This document shows positions 8,912 to 17,908 of a stretch of DNA of 64,000 nucleotides, in pieces (position 1 is the first letter of the stretch; each line of letters opens with the position of its first letter). Source of the DNA: Candidatus Zixiibacteriota bacterium (GTDB taxonomy: Bacteria > Zixibacteria > MSB-5A5 > SM23-73-2); contig JAUWYR010000003.1 of assembly GCA_030615745.1 (NCBI GenBank), positions 26,283 to 90,282 on the forward strand. Direction: 5' to 3'. The position numbers and the translations under genes were made by a program. A model generated the notes under the pieces. That model did not search any database. It saw only the letters and a program-made list of their open reading frames with translations, and had not been told where the DNA came from.

Positions 8912-9418
8912 ATGCTTAGCAGAGCTGTCTTGGTTTTGAATCAAAATTATGAGCCCTTATCTGTATGTACAGTTAAAAGGGCTGTGGTTATGCTTTTTTT
9001 GGGCAAGGTGGAGCTGGTGGAAAAATACGATGGTTATAGGCTTCATTCGGTCACTTTGGTTGTGCCAGTTCCGAGCGTGGTGAGATTGGGATTTTATGTA
9101 AAGTTTCCTCAAAAAAAGATACTTTTAACAAGGAAAAATATTGTCAAACGGGATAGACATACCTGCCAGTATTGCGGAGAAAGCCATACCCAGATGACGG
9201 TTGACCATGTTATTCCCAAAATCTATGGAGGAACAGATTCCTGGGAGAATTTAGTCTGCGCCTGCATTGAATGTAATAACATCAAGGGAAATCGAACCCC
9301 GGAGCAAGCTGGATTGAAACTATTGAGAAAACCTAAAAAACCCAATCATATCACCTTCATCCGTCAGTTCGTTGGAATAGTGGATGATAAATGGAGGCGG
9401 TATCTATTTTTAGATTAA
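8912..9418 (+). CDS. HNH endonuclease-family protein
   Basis: A 168-residue protein with an N-terminal region typical of a widespread stand-alone HNH family (VLVLNQNYEPLSVCTVKRAV). An HNH/zinc domain follows: CQYCG, then MTVDHVIPKIYGG and NLVCACIECNNIKGNRTP. Both CxxC pairs and the catalytic DH are present, so nuclease activity is likely. The family is found in many free-living bacteria without mobile-element context, and its role is not settled. It has its own promoter and terminator. No sign of an intron or intein host was seen around it. Confidence 0.85.
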   Translation: MLSRAVLVLNQNYEPLSVCTVKRAVVMLFLGKVELVEKYDGYRLHSVTLVVPVPSVVRLGFYVKFPQKKILLTRKNIVKRDRHTCQYCGESHTQMTVDHVIPKIYGGTDSWENLVCACIECNNIKGNRTPEQAGLKLLRKPKKPNHITFIRQFVGIVDDKWRRYLFLD

Positions 9419-9470
9419 AAAATCTTTGCGGATGCATCTTGAGATTTTACAAAAATTCTAAATTAAAAAC

Positions 9471-9497
9471 AAAGCGAGGTTTTTCCTCGCTTTAATA
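9471..9497 (+). terminator. Rho-independent terminator after the HNH gene
   Basis: Stem AAAGCGAGG-ttttt-CCTCGCTTT, 9 bp perfect, with A and T runs on both sides, just before trpS. Confidence 0.85.
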
Positions 9498-9517
9498 ATA
9501 AAAAGTAAAGGAAAAAA

Positions 9518-10498
9518 ATGGCAAAAGATGTTATCCTTTCTGGAATGCAACCCACTGGAAAATTGCATTTAGGGAATTTAGAAGGAGCTTTAAAAAATTG
9601 GGTAAGTTTGCAGAACGATTATCAGATGTATTGCTGTATTGTGGACTGGCATTCTTTAACCTCTGATTATGCTCATACAGGTGATTTAAAGGAAAGGATT
9701 TTCGAGATGGCTATGGATTATTTAGCTTCAGGCTTGAACCCAGAAAAATGCGCTATTTTTGTTCAATCTCAGATCAAAGAGCATGCTGAATTGCATCTAC
9801 TTTTTTCAATGCTTGTTCCTGTTCCAAGGTTGGCTCGTGTGCCCTCTTTCAAAGAAAAGAGAAAGGAGCTGGGGCTTGATAGTTATGGTTTTTTAGGCTA
9901 TCCCGTGCTTCAGGCTGCAGATATATTGATTTACAAAGCTAAATATGTTCCAGTGGGGCAGGACCAACTACCTCATATAGAGCTAACCAGGGAGATTGCA
10001 AGGAAATTTAATAGCTTTTATGGAGATGTTTTCCCTGAGCCTGAGGCAAAGCTAACTAAGTTTCCAGTAATTCCAGGAATTGATGGCAGGAAAATGAGCA
10101 AGTCCTACAATAACGATATAACCATAGCGGAGTCCCCGGAGGAGACCACCGTAAAGATTATGAAGATGTATACTGACCCCAAAAAGATATATAAGGGCGA
10201 TCCTGGTCATCCAGAGGAATGCCCGGTCTATCTTTTACACCAGATCTATACTCTCGATTATGAAAAGATTTATCCTGTCTGTCATTCAGGTGAATTAGGA
10301 TGTGTGGAGTGCAAGAAGATTTTAGCCAAGAATTTGAACAAAGCTTTAGAACTAATAAGGGCTAAAAGAAAAGAGCTGGAGGAGAATCCAGAAATCGTAA
10401 AGTCTGCCTTAGAATCTGGAGCAAAAAAGGCTCAGAAGAAAGCCAAAGAGACAATGAAAGATGTTAGAAAAGCTATAGGGCTTTGCGGAGCATCTTGA
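9518..10498 (+). CDS. trpS: Tryptophan-tRNA ligase
   Basis: Class I aminoacyl-tRNA synthetase charging tRNA-Trp; 326 residues, the normal bacterial size. The HIGH-type signature is PTGKLHLGNLEGAL and the KMSKS loop is DGRKMSKSYNN. VPVGQDQLPHIELTREIA is the conserved dimer and substrate region. It is the first gene of a run with scpA (10 bases downstream) and scpB, an order seen in several bacterial groups. AAAGTAAAGG precedes the ATG. Confidence 0.97.
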   Translation: MAKDVILSGMQPTGKLHLGNLEGALKNWVSLQNDYQMYCCIVDWHSLTSDYAHTGDLKERIFEMAMDYLASGLNPEKCAIFVQSQIKEHAELHLLFSMLVPVPRLARVPSFKEKRKELGLDSYGFLGYPVLQAADILIYKAKYVPVGQDQLPHIELTREIARKFNSFYGDVFPEPEAKLTKFPVIPGIDGRKMSKSYNNDITIAESPEETTVKIMKMYTDPKKIYKGDPGHPEECPVYLLHQIYTLDYEKIYPVCHSGELGCVECKKILAKNLNKALELIRAKRKELEENPEIVKSALESGAKKAQKKAKETMKDVRKAIGLCGAS

Positions 10499-10508
10499 CG
10501 ATTTTAAG

Positions 10509-11282
10509 ATGGAGAAAGAATACGATTTTAAAACAAACGAAAAGCTTAAAGAATATCCGGTAAGACTTCCCTGTTTTGAAGGTCCTTTGGACCTTTTATT
10601 CTATCTTATCAAGAAAAACCAGATCGAGATTTACGATATTCCGATCTCTTTGGTTGCCCAGCAATATTTAGAATATCTTGAATTGATGAGGGTTTTGGAC
10701 CTGGAGATAGCTGGTGAGTTTTTGGTCTTGGCTGCAACACTTTTAAGGATAAAGGCTAAAATGCTTTTGCCTCCCACAGAAGATGAAGAAGAGACAGAGG
10801 AAGACCCTTGTGCGGAATTGGTTGAGGCTTTGTTCGATTATCAAAAATACAAAAAGACAGCAGATTTTCTCAGAGAAAAAGAAACTGAGGAGTTTTCGTT
10901 TTACCCTCGCTCTTTTCCCCCCTATCTCGAGGGTTCAGAAGAGATGGAGGACAAATCCAAAAAGGTAAGTTTATATGATCTTTTGGAGGCATTCAAAAAA
11001 GTTTTAGCCAAAGCCACAGAAGAGCCAACACATATTATTACAGTGCTTAAGATAACAATAGAACAAAGGATTAACTATATTTTATCCTTTTTGGATAATA
11101 AAAAAAAGGTAAGTTTTACAGATCTTTTTATGGACAATCCAAAAAGATTGGTTATGATCGTTACCTTCATAGCTATTTTGGAATTGATAAGGTTAAATAA
11201 GATAAAAGTTCTTCAGAGAAAAAAATTCTCTGAGATATGGGTTTATGCGAAGCATTCTTCGAATAAGAAAGATAAGCCTTAA
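10509..11282 (+). CDS. scpA: Segregation and condensation protein A
   Basis: Kleisin subunit of the SMC-ScpAB condensin-like complex that organises and segregates the chromosome. The N-terminal signature FEGPLDLLFYLIKKNQIEIYDIPI and the following EYLELMRVLDLEIAGEFLVLAATLLRIK stretch are clear. The C-terminal winged-helix part ends FVAILELIRLNKIKVLQRKKF-like. At 257 residues it has the usual size. scpB follows after 15 bases. smc itself is not in the window. Confidence 0.96.
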   Translation: MEKEYDFKTNEKLKEYPVRLPCFEGPLDLLFYLIKKNQIEIYDIPISLVAQQYLEYLELMRVLDLEIAGEFLVLAATLLRIKAKMLLPPTEDEEETEEDPCAELVEALFDYQKYKKTADFLREKETEEFSFYPRSFPPYLEGSEEMEDKSKKVSLYDLLEAFKKVLAKATEEPTHIITVLKITIEQRINYILSFLDNKKKVSFTDLFMDNPKRLVMIVTFIAILELIRLNKIKVLQRKKFSEIWVYAKHSSNKKDKP

Positions 11283-11297
11283 AATTGGAGGGGAAGA

Positions 11298-11903
11298 TTG
11301 AATAATTATCATGGTATGGTTGAAGCGGTCCTTTTTGCTTCGGGTTCACCTTTGAGTTTGGGGAAAATAAGTTCGGTTTTAAAAGAGCTAAATCCTTCTC
11401 AGATAAAAAATATAATCGAGGATTTGAATCAAAAATACAGAAGGGAAAATCACAGCTTTACAATAAGAAAGATAGCCTCAGGTTATCAGATGTTCACGTT
11501 GCCAGAGTATGCTGAATTGATCAGCAAAATCCTTGTAGATCGAGGATTTTATCGTCTTTCAGTTCAAGCCTTGGAGACCTCAGCCATAATCGCTTACCAT
11601 CAGCCGGTAACCAAAGCTAAAATCGAAAAAATAAGGGGAGTGAACTCAGAGGGCGTTTTGACTACCCTTTTAGAAAGGGATTTGATCTGCGTGGAGGGAA
11701 GAGGGGAGTCAGTTGGAAGACCCTTTCTTTACGGAACCACAAAGAAATTCTTGAGCTATTTTGGTCTTTCCTCTCTGGAACAACTGCCCAAAATCGAAGA
11801 GCTCGAAGCTTTCTTAAAAGGAAAAGAAGATTTAAAATCTCCAAAAGAGGAAATTCCTGTTGTGGAAAAAAAGATTTCTGAAATAGGTGATAGTGTAGGA
11901 TAG
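11298..11903 (+). CDS. scpB: Segregation and condensation protein B
   Basis: Winged-helix partner of ScpA in the SMC complex; 201 residues. Family motifs are VEAVLFASGSPLSL, RKIASGYQMFTLPEYAE and the hallmark QALETSAIIAYHQPVTKAKIEKIRGVNSEGVL, then GRPFLYGTTKKFLSYFGL. It starts with TTG behind GGAGGGGAAG. A charged tail of about 30 residues follows the second winged helix. The 213 bases after the stop, before cmk, are AT-rich with no feature recognised. Confidence 0.96.
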   Translation: MNNYHGMVEAVLFASGSPLSLGKISSVLKELNPSQIKNIIEDLNQKYRRENHSFTIRKIASGYQMFTLPEYAELISKILVDRGFYRLSVQALETSAIIAYHQPVTKAKIEKIRGVNSEGVLTTLLERDLICVEGRGESVGRPFLYGTTKKFLSYFGLSSLEQLPKIEELEAFLKGKEDLKSPKEEIPVVEKKISEIGDSVG

Positions 11904-12116
11904 CAAGTATTTTTTAACTTCACCTAATTTTGCCAAAAAGAATAAAAGAGAAATCAAACTTAGTTAAAAAAGCAGAAATAAATCCAAAATATAGGCTCAA
12001 TAAAATTTAGGTCGAAAAAGAACAGGAATTAAAAATTGATTGCGAAAATAAGGATTTCAAGAAAAATTTCGTAAAAAAAGTTATTTTAAAAAAAACTTCA
12101 AGTCAATTCTGATAGA

Positions 12117-12803
12117 ATGAGAAGGATTATAGCCATAGATGGTCCAGCAGGTTCAGGCAAGAGCACCACAGCTAAATTAGTTGCCGAAAAATTGAAATTT
12201 CTATATCTTGATACCGGAGCTATGTATCGAGCTATCACATTGAGGGCTTTAGAAAAGGGGATTGATGTAAGAAGCGAACAGAGGCTAAAAAGATTAGCCC
12301 AGGATTCCAAAATTGAGTTCAAGCACGAAAACTCACAAACTAAAATCCTACTCGATGGAGAAGATGTGACCTTAAAAATAAGGGGCCCAGAAATAGACAG
12401 AAAAGTATCTTTTGTGTCAAAACACAAAAAATTAAGAGAGGCTTTAGTTGAATTACAAAAAGAGATCGGAAAGGAGAATAATTTAGTAGCTGAGGGAAGG
12501 GATACCACAACAGTTGTTTTTCCTCAGGCACTTGTTAAAATCTATATGGATTGTGACCTCAAAAAGAGGGCTAAACGTAGACTTATGGAATTCAAACAAA
12601 GGGGTATTTGTTCCACTTCAGAAGAGCAGGTAAAGGAGTTAGAAAGAAGAGATAAAATCGATTCTAAAAGAAAGACAAGTCCCCTTTTAAAAGATAAAGA
12701 TGCTTTCCTTATCGATACAACTAATTTGACCATCGACCAGCAAGTTCAAAAAGTGCTTGAAATTTATAAAAAAAGATTAAAGAACTATGAAACCTCATTA
12801 TAG
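12117..12803 (+). CDS. cmk: Cytidylate kinase
   Basis: Phosphorylates CMP and dCMP with ATP. The P-loop is IAIDGPAGSGKSTTAKLVA, followed by LDTGAMYRAITL; the conserved VAEGRDTTTVVFPQA is the substrate loop. The family more often has GRDIGT where this protein has GRDTTT. The protein is 228 residues, normal length. Its last 17 bases overlap plsC in another frame, so the two are translated together. cmk, plsC, ispH and rpsA in this order form a common bacterial cluster. Confidence 0.96.
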   Translation: MRRIIAIDGPAGSGKSTTAKLVAEKLKFLYLDTGAMYRAITLRALEKGIDVRSEQRLKRLAQDSKIEFKHENSQTKILLDGEDVTLKIRGPEIDRKVSFVSKHKKLREALVELQKEIGKENNLVAEGRDTTTVVFPQALVKIYMDCDLKKRAKRRLMEFKQRGICSTSEEQVKELERRDKIDSKRKTSPLLKDKDAFLIDTTNLTIDQQVQKVLEIYKKRLKNYETSL

Positions 12804-13404
12804 GATAGTCCGGCTTTTGAGTAATTTCCTGTTCCATTCAATCTGGAGAGTTAGAAGAGCGGGCGAGCATAATATTCCTGACTCGGGTGGAGTTATAATC
12901 GCCTCCAACCATAAAGCCTTTTTTGACCCACCCCTTCTAAGCGTAGCTTCTAAGAGGGAGCTTTATTTTTTAGCAAAAAAAGAGCTTTTCAAAATTAAAG
13001 TTTTGGGATGGCTCATTAAGAGGTTAAATGCAATACCTATCTCACGTGGAACCTTTGATCGGGAAGGGATTAAAAGGGCAGTGGATATTTTAAAAAAGGG
13101 TAAGGCTTTAGTTTTGTTTCCAGAGGGAAAAAGGATAAGAAATGGAACTTTTGGTGAGCCTAAATTGGGTGTGGGAAAGATTGCGCTCGAGGCAAAAGTC
13201 CCCATTGTCCCTGCATATATCTTCGGTTCTAATTTTTTTTTCAGATCAATTTTAAAGAATGAAAGGGTCTGTGTGAGCTTTGGTCCTCCAATACACCCGG
13301 AATGGCTCAAAAAGATACCCAAGGACAAAAATGGTTATAAAATGGTGGTGCAGGAGATAATGGAAAGAATAAAGAGTTTAGCTTTTAAGACAAAACTCAA
13401 CTAA
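12787..13404 (+). CDS. plsC: 1-acyl-sn-glycerol-3-phosphate acyltransferase
   Basis: Membrane-associated acyltransferase that makes phosphatidic acid from lysophosphatidate. Four PlsC blocks are visible: NHKAFFDP (the NHxxxxD catalytic motif), the GTFDREG region, FPEGKRIRNG and VPIVPAYI. It is 205 residues and overlaps the end of cmk. An acyl-acceptor role other than lysophosphatidate is possible, as this family is broad, but the cmk-plsC pairing favours the housekeeping enzyme. Confidence 0.88.
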   Translation: MKPHYRIVRLLSNFLFHSIWRVRRAGEHNIPDSGGVIIASNHKAFFDPPLLSVASKRELYFLAKKELFKIKVLGWLIKRLNAIPISRGTFDREGIKRAVDILKKGKALVLFPEGKRIRNGTFGEPKLGVGKIALEAKVPIVPAYIFGSNFFFRSILKNERVCVSFGPPIHPEWLKKIPKDKNGYKMVVQEIMERIKSLAFKTKLN

Positions 13405-13424
13405 TTTTTTCGTATAACTTTTTA

Positions 13425-14264
13425 ATGGTAAGAATTTCTGTTGTAAAAAATGCTGGCTTTTGTTTTGGTGTTAGAAGGGCTATAAGACTCGCTTTTTTTG
13501 CAGTCAAAAAGAACAGAAAAAAAGTTTTCACTTTAGGACCTTTGATCCATAATCCACAGATGGTGGATGATCTTAAAAAAAAGGGTGTGTATGTTGTGGA
13601 TGATTTATCTGAAATTGATCAAGGTTGTCTTATTATTCGTTCCCACGGAGTTCATCCAAAAATATTGAAAGCTGCGAAGAAAAAGAAGTTGAAGATTATC
13701 GATGCCACCTGTCCCTTTGTAAAAAAAGCCCAAAACAACGCAAAGCTTTTGTGTGACCAGGGCTATCAGGTGGTTGTGGTGGGTGAGGCGGATCATCCAG
13801 AGGTTAAAAGCATAGTTGGATACACAAAAGATAAAGCTTTAGTAATCAACCATACAAAAAATGGTCTGAATTTAAACAAATTTAAAAAAATAGGTGTGGT
13901 TGCACAAACTACTTTAAACATTGATTTGTTTAAACAGGTGATTGATAAGCTAATCGAGAGCGCTAAGGAGATAAAAATCTACAATACGATATGTAATGCC
14001 ACCAGCTTGATGCAGGGAAAAACTTCAAAAATGGCTCAAAGAGTTGACTTGATGATTGTCGTGGGAGGTTATAACTCAGCCAATACTAACAGGCTAGCAA
14101 AGCTTTGCAAAAGAATCGGAACTAAAACTTACCATGTGGAGACTTCAAAAAAGCTTGAAAAAAGTTGGTTTAAAAACGTTAAAAATGTTGGAGTAACCGC
14201 AGGGACATCCACCCCTCCTTGGATTATTCAGGATGTGGTGAAAAAGATTAAAACCTTTGTTTAG
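13425..14264 (+). CDS. ispH: 4-hydroxy-3-methylbut-2-enyl diphosphate reductase
   Basis: Iron-sulfur enzyme of the last step of the MEP isoprenoid pathway, yielding IPP and DMAPP. The three cluster cysteines are in GFCFGVRRA, ATCPFVKKA and NTICNATS. Substrate residues SHGVHP, ADHPEV and the SAN-type motif YNSANTNRL are present. At 279 residues it is standard. It shows that this organism uses the MEP route. It lies in the cmk-plsC-ispH-rpsA run. Confidence 0.96.
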   Translation: MVRISVVKNAGFCFGVRRAIRLAFFAVKKNRKKVFTLGPLIHNPQMVDDLKKKGVYVVDDLSEIDQGCLIIRSHGVHPKILKAAKKKKLKIIDATCPFVKKAQNNAKLLCDQGYQVVVVGEADHPEVKSIVGYTKDKALVINHTKNGLNLNKFKKIGVVAQTTLNIDLFKQVIDKLIESAKEIKIYNTICNATSLMQGKTSKMAQRVDLMIVVGGYNSANTNRLAKLCKRIGTKTYHVETSKKLEKSWFKNVKNVGVTAGTSTPPWIIQDVVKKIKTFV

Positions 14265-14312
14265 CAAATATGTCCAATTAGGGCAAATTCGATATAAAGG
14301 AGGAATGGTTTA

Positions 14313-16343
14313 ATGCCAGAGAAGAAAAAAGAAAAAAAAGTAAGAACAGAAGGAGGTGAGAAGAAAAGAAGGGCTTCTGGTAGCTCCCGAGTTAAAAGAA
14401 AAGAACAGACCCCAAAAAAAGTAGCTTCACCAAAGAAGAAAACAGAAAAACCCACAGAAACAAGAAAGGCTGAACCAAAAAAAGAGCCTAAAAAGACTTT
14501 TGTGCCTGTTCCTAAGATGAGTTTAGCTGAACTCGAACAGAAAGAATATACCCAAGAGGAGTATCAACAACTTCTCCAGATGTATGAGAAGACCATGCCT
14601 AAGATGAAGGAAGGAGAGCTGGTTAAAGGGAAGGTGATGGGGATAACCAAAGAAGATGTGGTTATTGATGTTGGCTTCAAATCAGAGGGAATAATACCGA
14701 TCTATCAGTTTCCAGAACCTCTCAACATCAAAGTAGGTGATGAGATCGATGTTTATCTTGAGGCGATCGAGGATCAGAATGGTCAATTGGTTTTGTCCAA
14801 ACAGAAGGCAGATTTTATGATGGTCTGGGATAAGATCAAGGATGCTTATGGGAAGGAAGCTTTAGTGGAGGGGCTTTTGGAGAAAAGGATTAAAGGAGGG
14901 ATGGTGGTTAATTTGATGGGCGTGGATGCTTTTCTACCCGGTTCGCAGATCGCTTTGCGCCAGGTTCCTGATTTTAATGCTTTAGTTGGGAAGAAGATGA
15001 TGCTGAAGATAATCAAGCTGAACAAACCCAGAAGAAATATCGTTGTCTCAAGAAGGGTTGTTTTGGAGGAGGAAAGGGAAGCTCAAAGAGCTAAACTTTT
15101 AACTGAGATAAAGCCTGGTCAAGTAAAAGAGGGAATTGTGAAAAACATTACTGATTTTGGAGTGTTCATTGATTTGGGTGGTGTGGATGGTCTTTTGCAT
15201 ATCACCGATATGTCTTGGGGAAGGATCTCCCATCCCTCGGAGATGGTTGCGCTCGGCGATGAGATAAAGGTGAAGATTCTGGATTTCGACAAAAATGTTG
15301 GCAGAGTCTCCTTAGGACTAAAACAACTGACCCCTTATCCTTGGGAGAACGTTGAACTGAGATATCCGATTGGTAAGAAGGTCAGGGGAAAAGTTGTTTC
15401 CATAACTGATTACGGTGCTTTTGTGGAGCTGGAAAAAGGGATTGAGGGTTTGATCCATATATCTGAGATGTCCTGGACAAAACATATCAGACATCCATCT
15501 AAGGTGGTCGCTATCGGGGATATGGTGGATGCAGTCGTTTTATCGGTGGACAAACAGAACGAGAAGATATCTTTGGGTTTAAAGCAGATCGAGCCTGACC
15601 CCTGGGAGAACATCGAGAAAAAATATCCTTTGGGCTCAAAAATTATTGGAAAGGTGAGGAACATCACCGCCTTCGGGGTCTTTGTCGAATTAGAGGAAGG
15701 AATAGATGGATTGATTCATATCTCAGATCTTTCTTGGACCAAAAGGATTCAGCACCCGGCGGAGGTGGTTAGAAGGGGAGATAAAATTGAGGCAGCTGTT
15801 CTTAATATCGATAAGGAGAATCGTAGAATATCTTTAGGTCATAAACAGGTTAAATCGGATCCCTGGCCCTATTATTCTAAAAAATATGCTGAAAGTCGCG
15901 AGGTTACTGGACAGATCACAAAGCTTTCAGATAGGGGTGTGGTAGTTAAATTGGAGGATGATCTGGAGGGATTTGTCCTGACTAACCAGTTGGGCAAAGA
16001 GGATATAACCAAACCAATTGAAGCTTTCTCAGAAGGAGATGTGCTTCCTATGAGGGTTATAGATTTTGACCGAATAGGAAAAAGGATTGTCCTCTCTGTT
16101 ACTGAGTATTATAAGGGGAGGGAAAAGGCTGAGCTGGAGGCGTTCTTAGCTAAACATCCGACCAGAACTCTGAAAGTGGAGGAGGTGGTGGAGGAAGTTC
16201 CTAAAATAGATTTCGAGAAAAAAGAAAAAGAGACTCAACCTGAAACAAAGCCGGAAAAAGAAGAGAAAACAAAACCACCTACAGCTGAAGGGAAAAAACC
16301 CGAAGCTAAACCACCTGAAGAACCTGATAAGAAAGCTGAGTAA
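14313..16343 (+). CDS. rpsA: 30S ribosomal protein S1 with six S1 domains and charged tails
   Basis: RNA-binding S1-repeat protein that helps load mRNA on the ribosome. Six OB-fold S1 repeats can be read, starting near GELVKGKVMGI, KEALVEGLLEKR, GQVKEGIVKNITDFG, GKKVRGKVVSITDYG, GSKIIGKVRNITAFG and SREVTGQITKLSDRG. Repeats 3-5 carry the canonical FG/YG and GLIHIS/LLHIT motifs. Unusual parts are an N-terminal tail of about 75 Lys/Glu/Pro-rich residues and an acidic/basic Pro-rich C-terminal tail of about 60, making 676 residues against about 560 in E. coli. AAAGGAGG precedes the ATG. Confidence 0.95.
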   Translation: MPEKKKEKKVRTEGGEKKRRASGSSRVKRKEQTPKKVASPKKKTEKPTETRKAEPKKEPKKTFVPVPKMSLAELEQKEYTQEEYQQLLQMYEKTMPKMKEGELVKGKVMGITKEDVVIDVGFKSEGIIPIYQFPEPLNIKVGDEIDVYLEAIEDQNGQLVLSKQKADFMMVWDKIKDAYGKEALVEGLLEKRIKGGMVVNLMGVDAFLPGSQIALRQVPDFNALVGKKMMLKIIKLNKPRRNIVVSRRVVLEEEREAQRAKLLTEIKPGQVKEGIVKNITDFGVFIDLGGVDGLLHITDMSWGRISHPSEMVALGDEIKVKILDFDKNVGRVSLGLKQLTPYPWENVELRYPIGKKVRGKVVSITDYGAFVELEKGIEGLIHISEMSWTKHIRHPSKVVAIGDMVDAVVLSVDKQNEKISLGLKQIEPDPWENIEKKYPLGSKIIGKVRNITAFGVFVELEEGIDGLIHISDLSWTKRIQHPAEVVRRGDKIEAAVLNIDKENRRISLGHKQVKSDPWPYYSKKYAESREVTGQITKLSDRGVVVKLEDDLEGFVLTNQLGKEDITKPIEAFSEGDVLPMRVIDFDRIGKRIVLSVTEYYKGREKAELEAFLAKHPTRTLKVEEVVEEVPKIDFEKKEKETQPETKPEKEEKTKPPTAEGKKPEAKPPEEPDKKAE

Positions 16344-16366
16344 AAGTAAAAAAGATATACCTTTTT

Positions 16367-16403
16367 AAAGCGATAATCCTTTGAGATTATCGCTTTTTTT
16401 GTT
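16367..16403 (+). terminator. Rho-independent terminator of the rpsA operon
   Basis: Perfect 12-bp stem AAAGCGATAATC-ctttga-GATTATCGCTTT followed by a T-run. Confidence 0.92.
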
Positions 16404-16430
16404 TACAAATTTTAGCCTGTGGTTTATATT
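16402..16430 (+). promoter_or_regulatory. First copy of a duplicated promoter (P1)
   Basis: TTTACA, 17 bases, TATATT. It lies in a segment of about 60 bases that is repeated about 150 bases downstream with both hexamers and the spacing unchanged. The intervening bases differ, so the hexamers appear to be what was kept. Confidence 0.55.
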
Positions 16431-16454
16431 AAAACTTAAGAAGAATTTTATGTG

Positions 16455-16530
16455 CTGTCGGGAGTTTCCTGGGGACAGCTATCCGAAGGATTCATAGAAT
16501 AGGTGTCAGGAGGTAACTCCTGACACCACC
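16455..16530. repeat. Palindromic module cassette between two promoter copies
   Basis: Holds CTGTCGGGAG...GGACAGC, then ATCCGAAGGATTCATAGAAT, then GTGTCAGGAG-gtaa-CTCCTGACAC. The outer modules belong to the TCAGGAG family spread over the window. The middle motif is also found inside two coding genes. Confidence 0.7.
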
Positions 16531-16554
16531 TGTTGAAGGGTTATCGCTTTTCTA

Positions 16555-16583
16555 TTTACAAATTTTTTAAACGGCTTTATATT
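16555..16583 (+). promoter_or_regulatory. Second promoter copy (P2), probable mtaB promoter
   Basis: TTTACA, 17 bases, TATATT, ending 30 bases before the mtaB ATG, so the leader would be short (about 22 bases). Confidence 0.65.
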
Positions 16584-16612
16584 AATTCTAAAGAAAGAAT
16601 TTTGCCTTTAAA

Positions 16613-17908
16613 ATGAAAGCAAAGGCTAAAAAGAAGGTTGCTCTTTTCACAGTTGGTTGTAAGCTCAATCAGTATGAGACCCAGGCTATGGGTGAACTTC
16701 TGGAGAGAGATGGATTTGAAAGGGTGGATTTTAAAAAACCCGCGGATTTATACATTATAAACACCTGCACTGTTACTGGGCAAAGCGATTATAGCTCAAG
16801 GCAGGCGATCTATCGAGCAAAAAGATGGTCCCCTTTTGCGAAAATAATAGTCACAGGGTGTTATGCTGAGCTGAAATTAGATTTCTTAAAAAATCTGCCC
16901 GGGGTGAGTAAAGTTTTTGGAAATGAGGGAAAAAAGAAAATCTCCCAAATTGCTTTAAGCCTTTTTGATTCTAAAAGATTGGATTTTGAAGAGGTTAAGG
17001 AGGAGTTGAAAGTTAAAGGTCATTTTAATCATACAAGAGCTCTGGTAAAGATTCAGGATGGATGCAACCAGAGTTGCTCTTATTGCGTTGTTCCTTTGGT
17101 TAGAGGAAAGGAAAGATCAAGGAATTCTAAACAGATTATAGAGGAGATAGAAAATCTGGTTTCAAATGGATTTAAAGAGGTGGTCTTAACAGGTGTGCAT
17201 GTTGGAAGATATGATTTCTGTGGAGAAGATATAGTAACTTTAACTAAAAAGATTTTAAATTACACCTCTATCGAAAGAATAAGATATAGTTCTATCGAGC
17301 CTGATGAGTTTCCTTTTTATTTAATTGACCTTATCGCAAAAGAAAAAAGAATCTGCAAGCATCTTCACGTTCCTTTACAATCTGGAGATGATGAAATTTT
17401 GAAGTTGATGAACAGGTCTTACAACACAGAATATTATAAAGGTCTTTTATCGAAAATAGTTGAAGCTTTTCCTTTTGTCACAATTGGTGCTGATGTGATA
17501 GTTGGTTTTCCGGGTGAAACTGAAAGGCATTTTGAAAACACCTACAAGTTTATACAGTCTCTTCCTCTGCCATATCTACATGTTTTCAGCTATTCTGATA
17601 GGGAGGGGACCAAAGCATCTTTTTTAAAAGATAAAGTTGATCCAAAGACTATCAAGAAAAGAAGCGAGATTTTGCACGAGCTTGCAAGAGAAAAATGGGA
17701 GAAATTCTTAGACTCTTTTATCGGAAAAAAATTAGAGGTTTTGATTGAGAAAAGAAGAGACAGGAAGACTAAAAAATTAATCGGTCTTTCTGATAATTAT
17801 ATCAGGATTTTGGTGCAGGGTGAGGATGAGTTGTTCAATCAGATTGTTGAAGTTTTTGTTAAAAAGAGGGAGTGGAGATTTTTGATTGGAGAGGTCAAAG
17901 AACAGTGA
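16613..17908 (+). CDS. mtaB: MtaB-type tRNA N6-threonylcarbamoyladenosine methylthiotransferase
   Basis: Radical SAM methylthiotransferase of the MiaB superfamily. The N-terminal UPF0004 domain has three cysteines (VGCKLNQYET, NTCTVTGQ, TGCYAE) for an auxiliary cluster. The radical SAM motif is GCNQSCSYCVVP, and a TRAM-like C-terminal part follows. The sequence VGCKLNQYETQ and the SDYSSRQAI stretch favour MtaB over MiaB or RimO. At 431 residues it is standard. It would convert t6A37 to ms2t6A37 in tRNAs reading ANN codons. Confidence 0.9.
   Translation: MKAKAKKKVALFTVGCKLNQYETQAMGELLERDGFERVDFKKPADLYIINTCTVTGQSDYSSRQAIYRAKRWSPFAKIIVTGCYAELKLDFLKNLPGVSKVFGNEGKKKISQIALSLFDSKRLDFEEVKEELKVKGHFNHTRALVKIQDGCNQSCSYCVVPLVRGKERSRNSKQIIEEIENLVSNGFKEVVLTGVHVGRYDFCGEDIVTLTKKILNYTSIERIRYSSIEPDEFPFYLIDLIAKEKRICKHLHVPLQSGDDEILKLMNRSYNTEYYKGLLSKIVEAFPFVTIGADVIVGFPGETERHFENTYKFIQSLPLPYLHVFSYSDREGTKASFLKDKVDPKTIKKRSEILHELAREKWEKFLDSFIGKKLEVLIEKRRDRKTKKLIGLSDNYIRILVQGEDELFNQIVEVFVKKREWRFLIGEVKEQ

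Noticed and set aside
8689-8919. 76-residue ORF before the HNH gene
   Set aside because: It begins inside one palindrome, runs through GTAAAGCTGAAGCTTTAC and covers the HNH promoter. It is a product of repeat sequence.
12098-12508. 136-residue minus-strand ORF over cmk
   Set aside because: It is antisense to a clear cytidylate kinase; no promoter, no Shine-Dalgarno, no motif.
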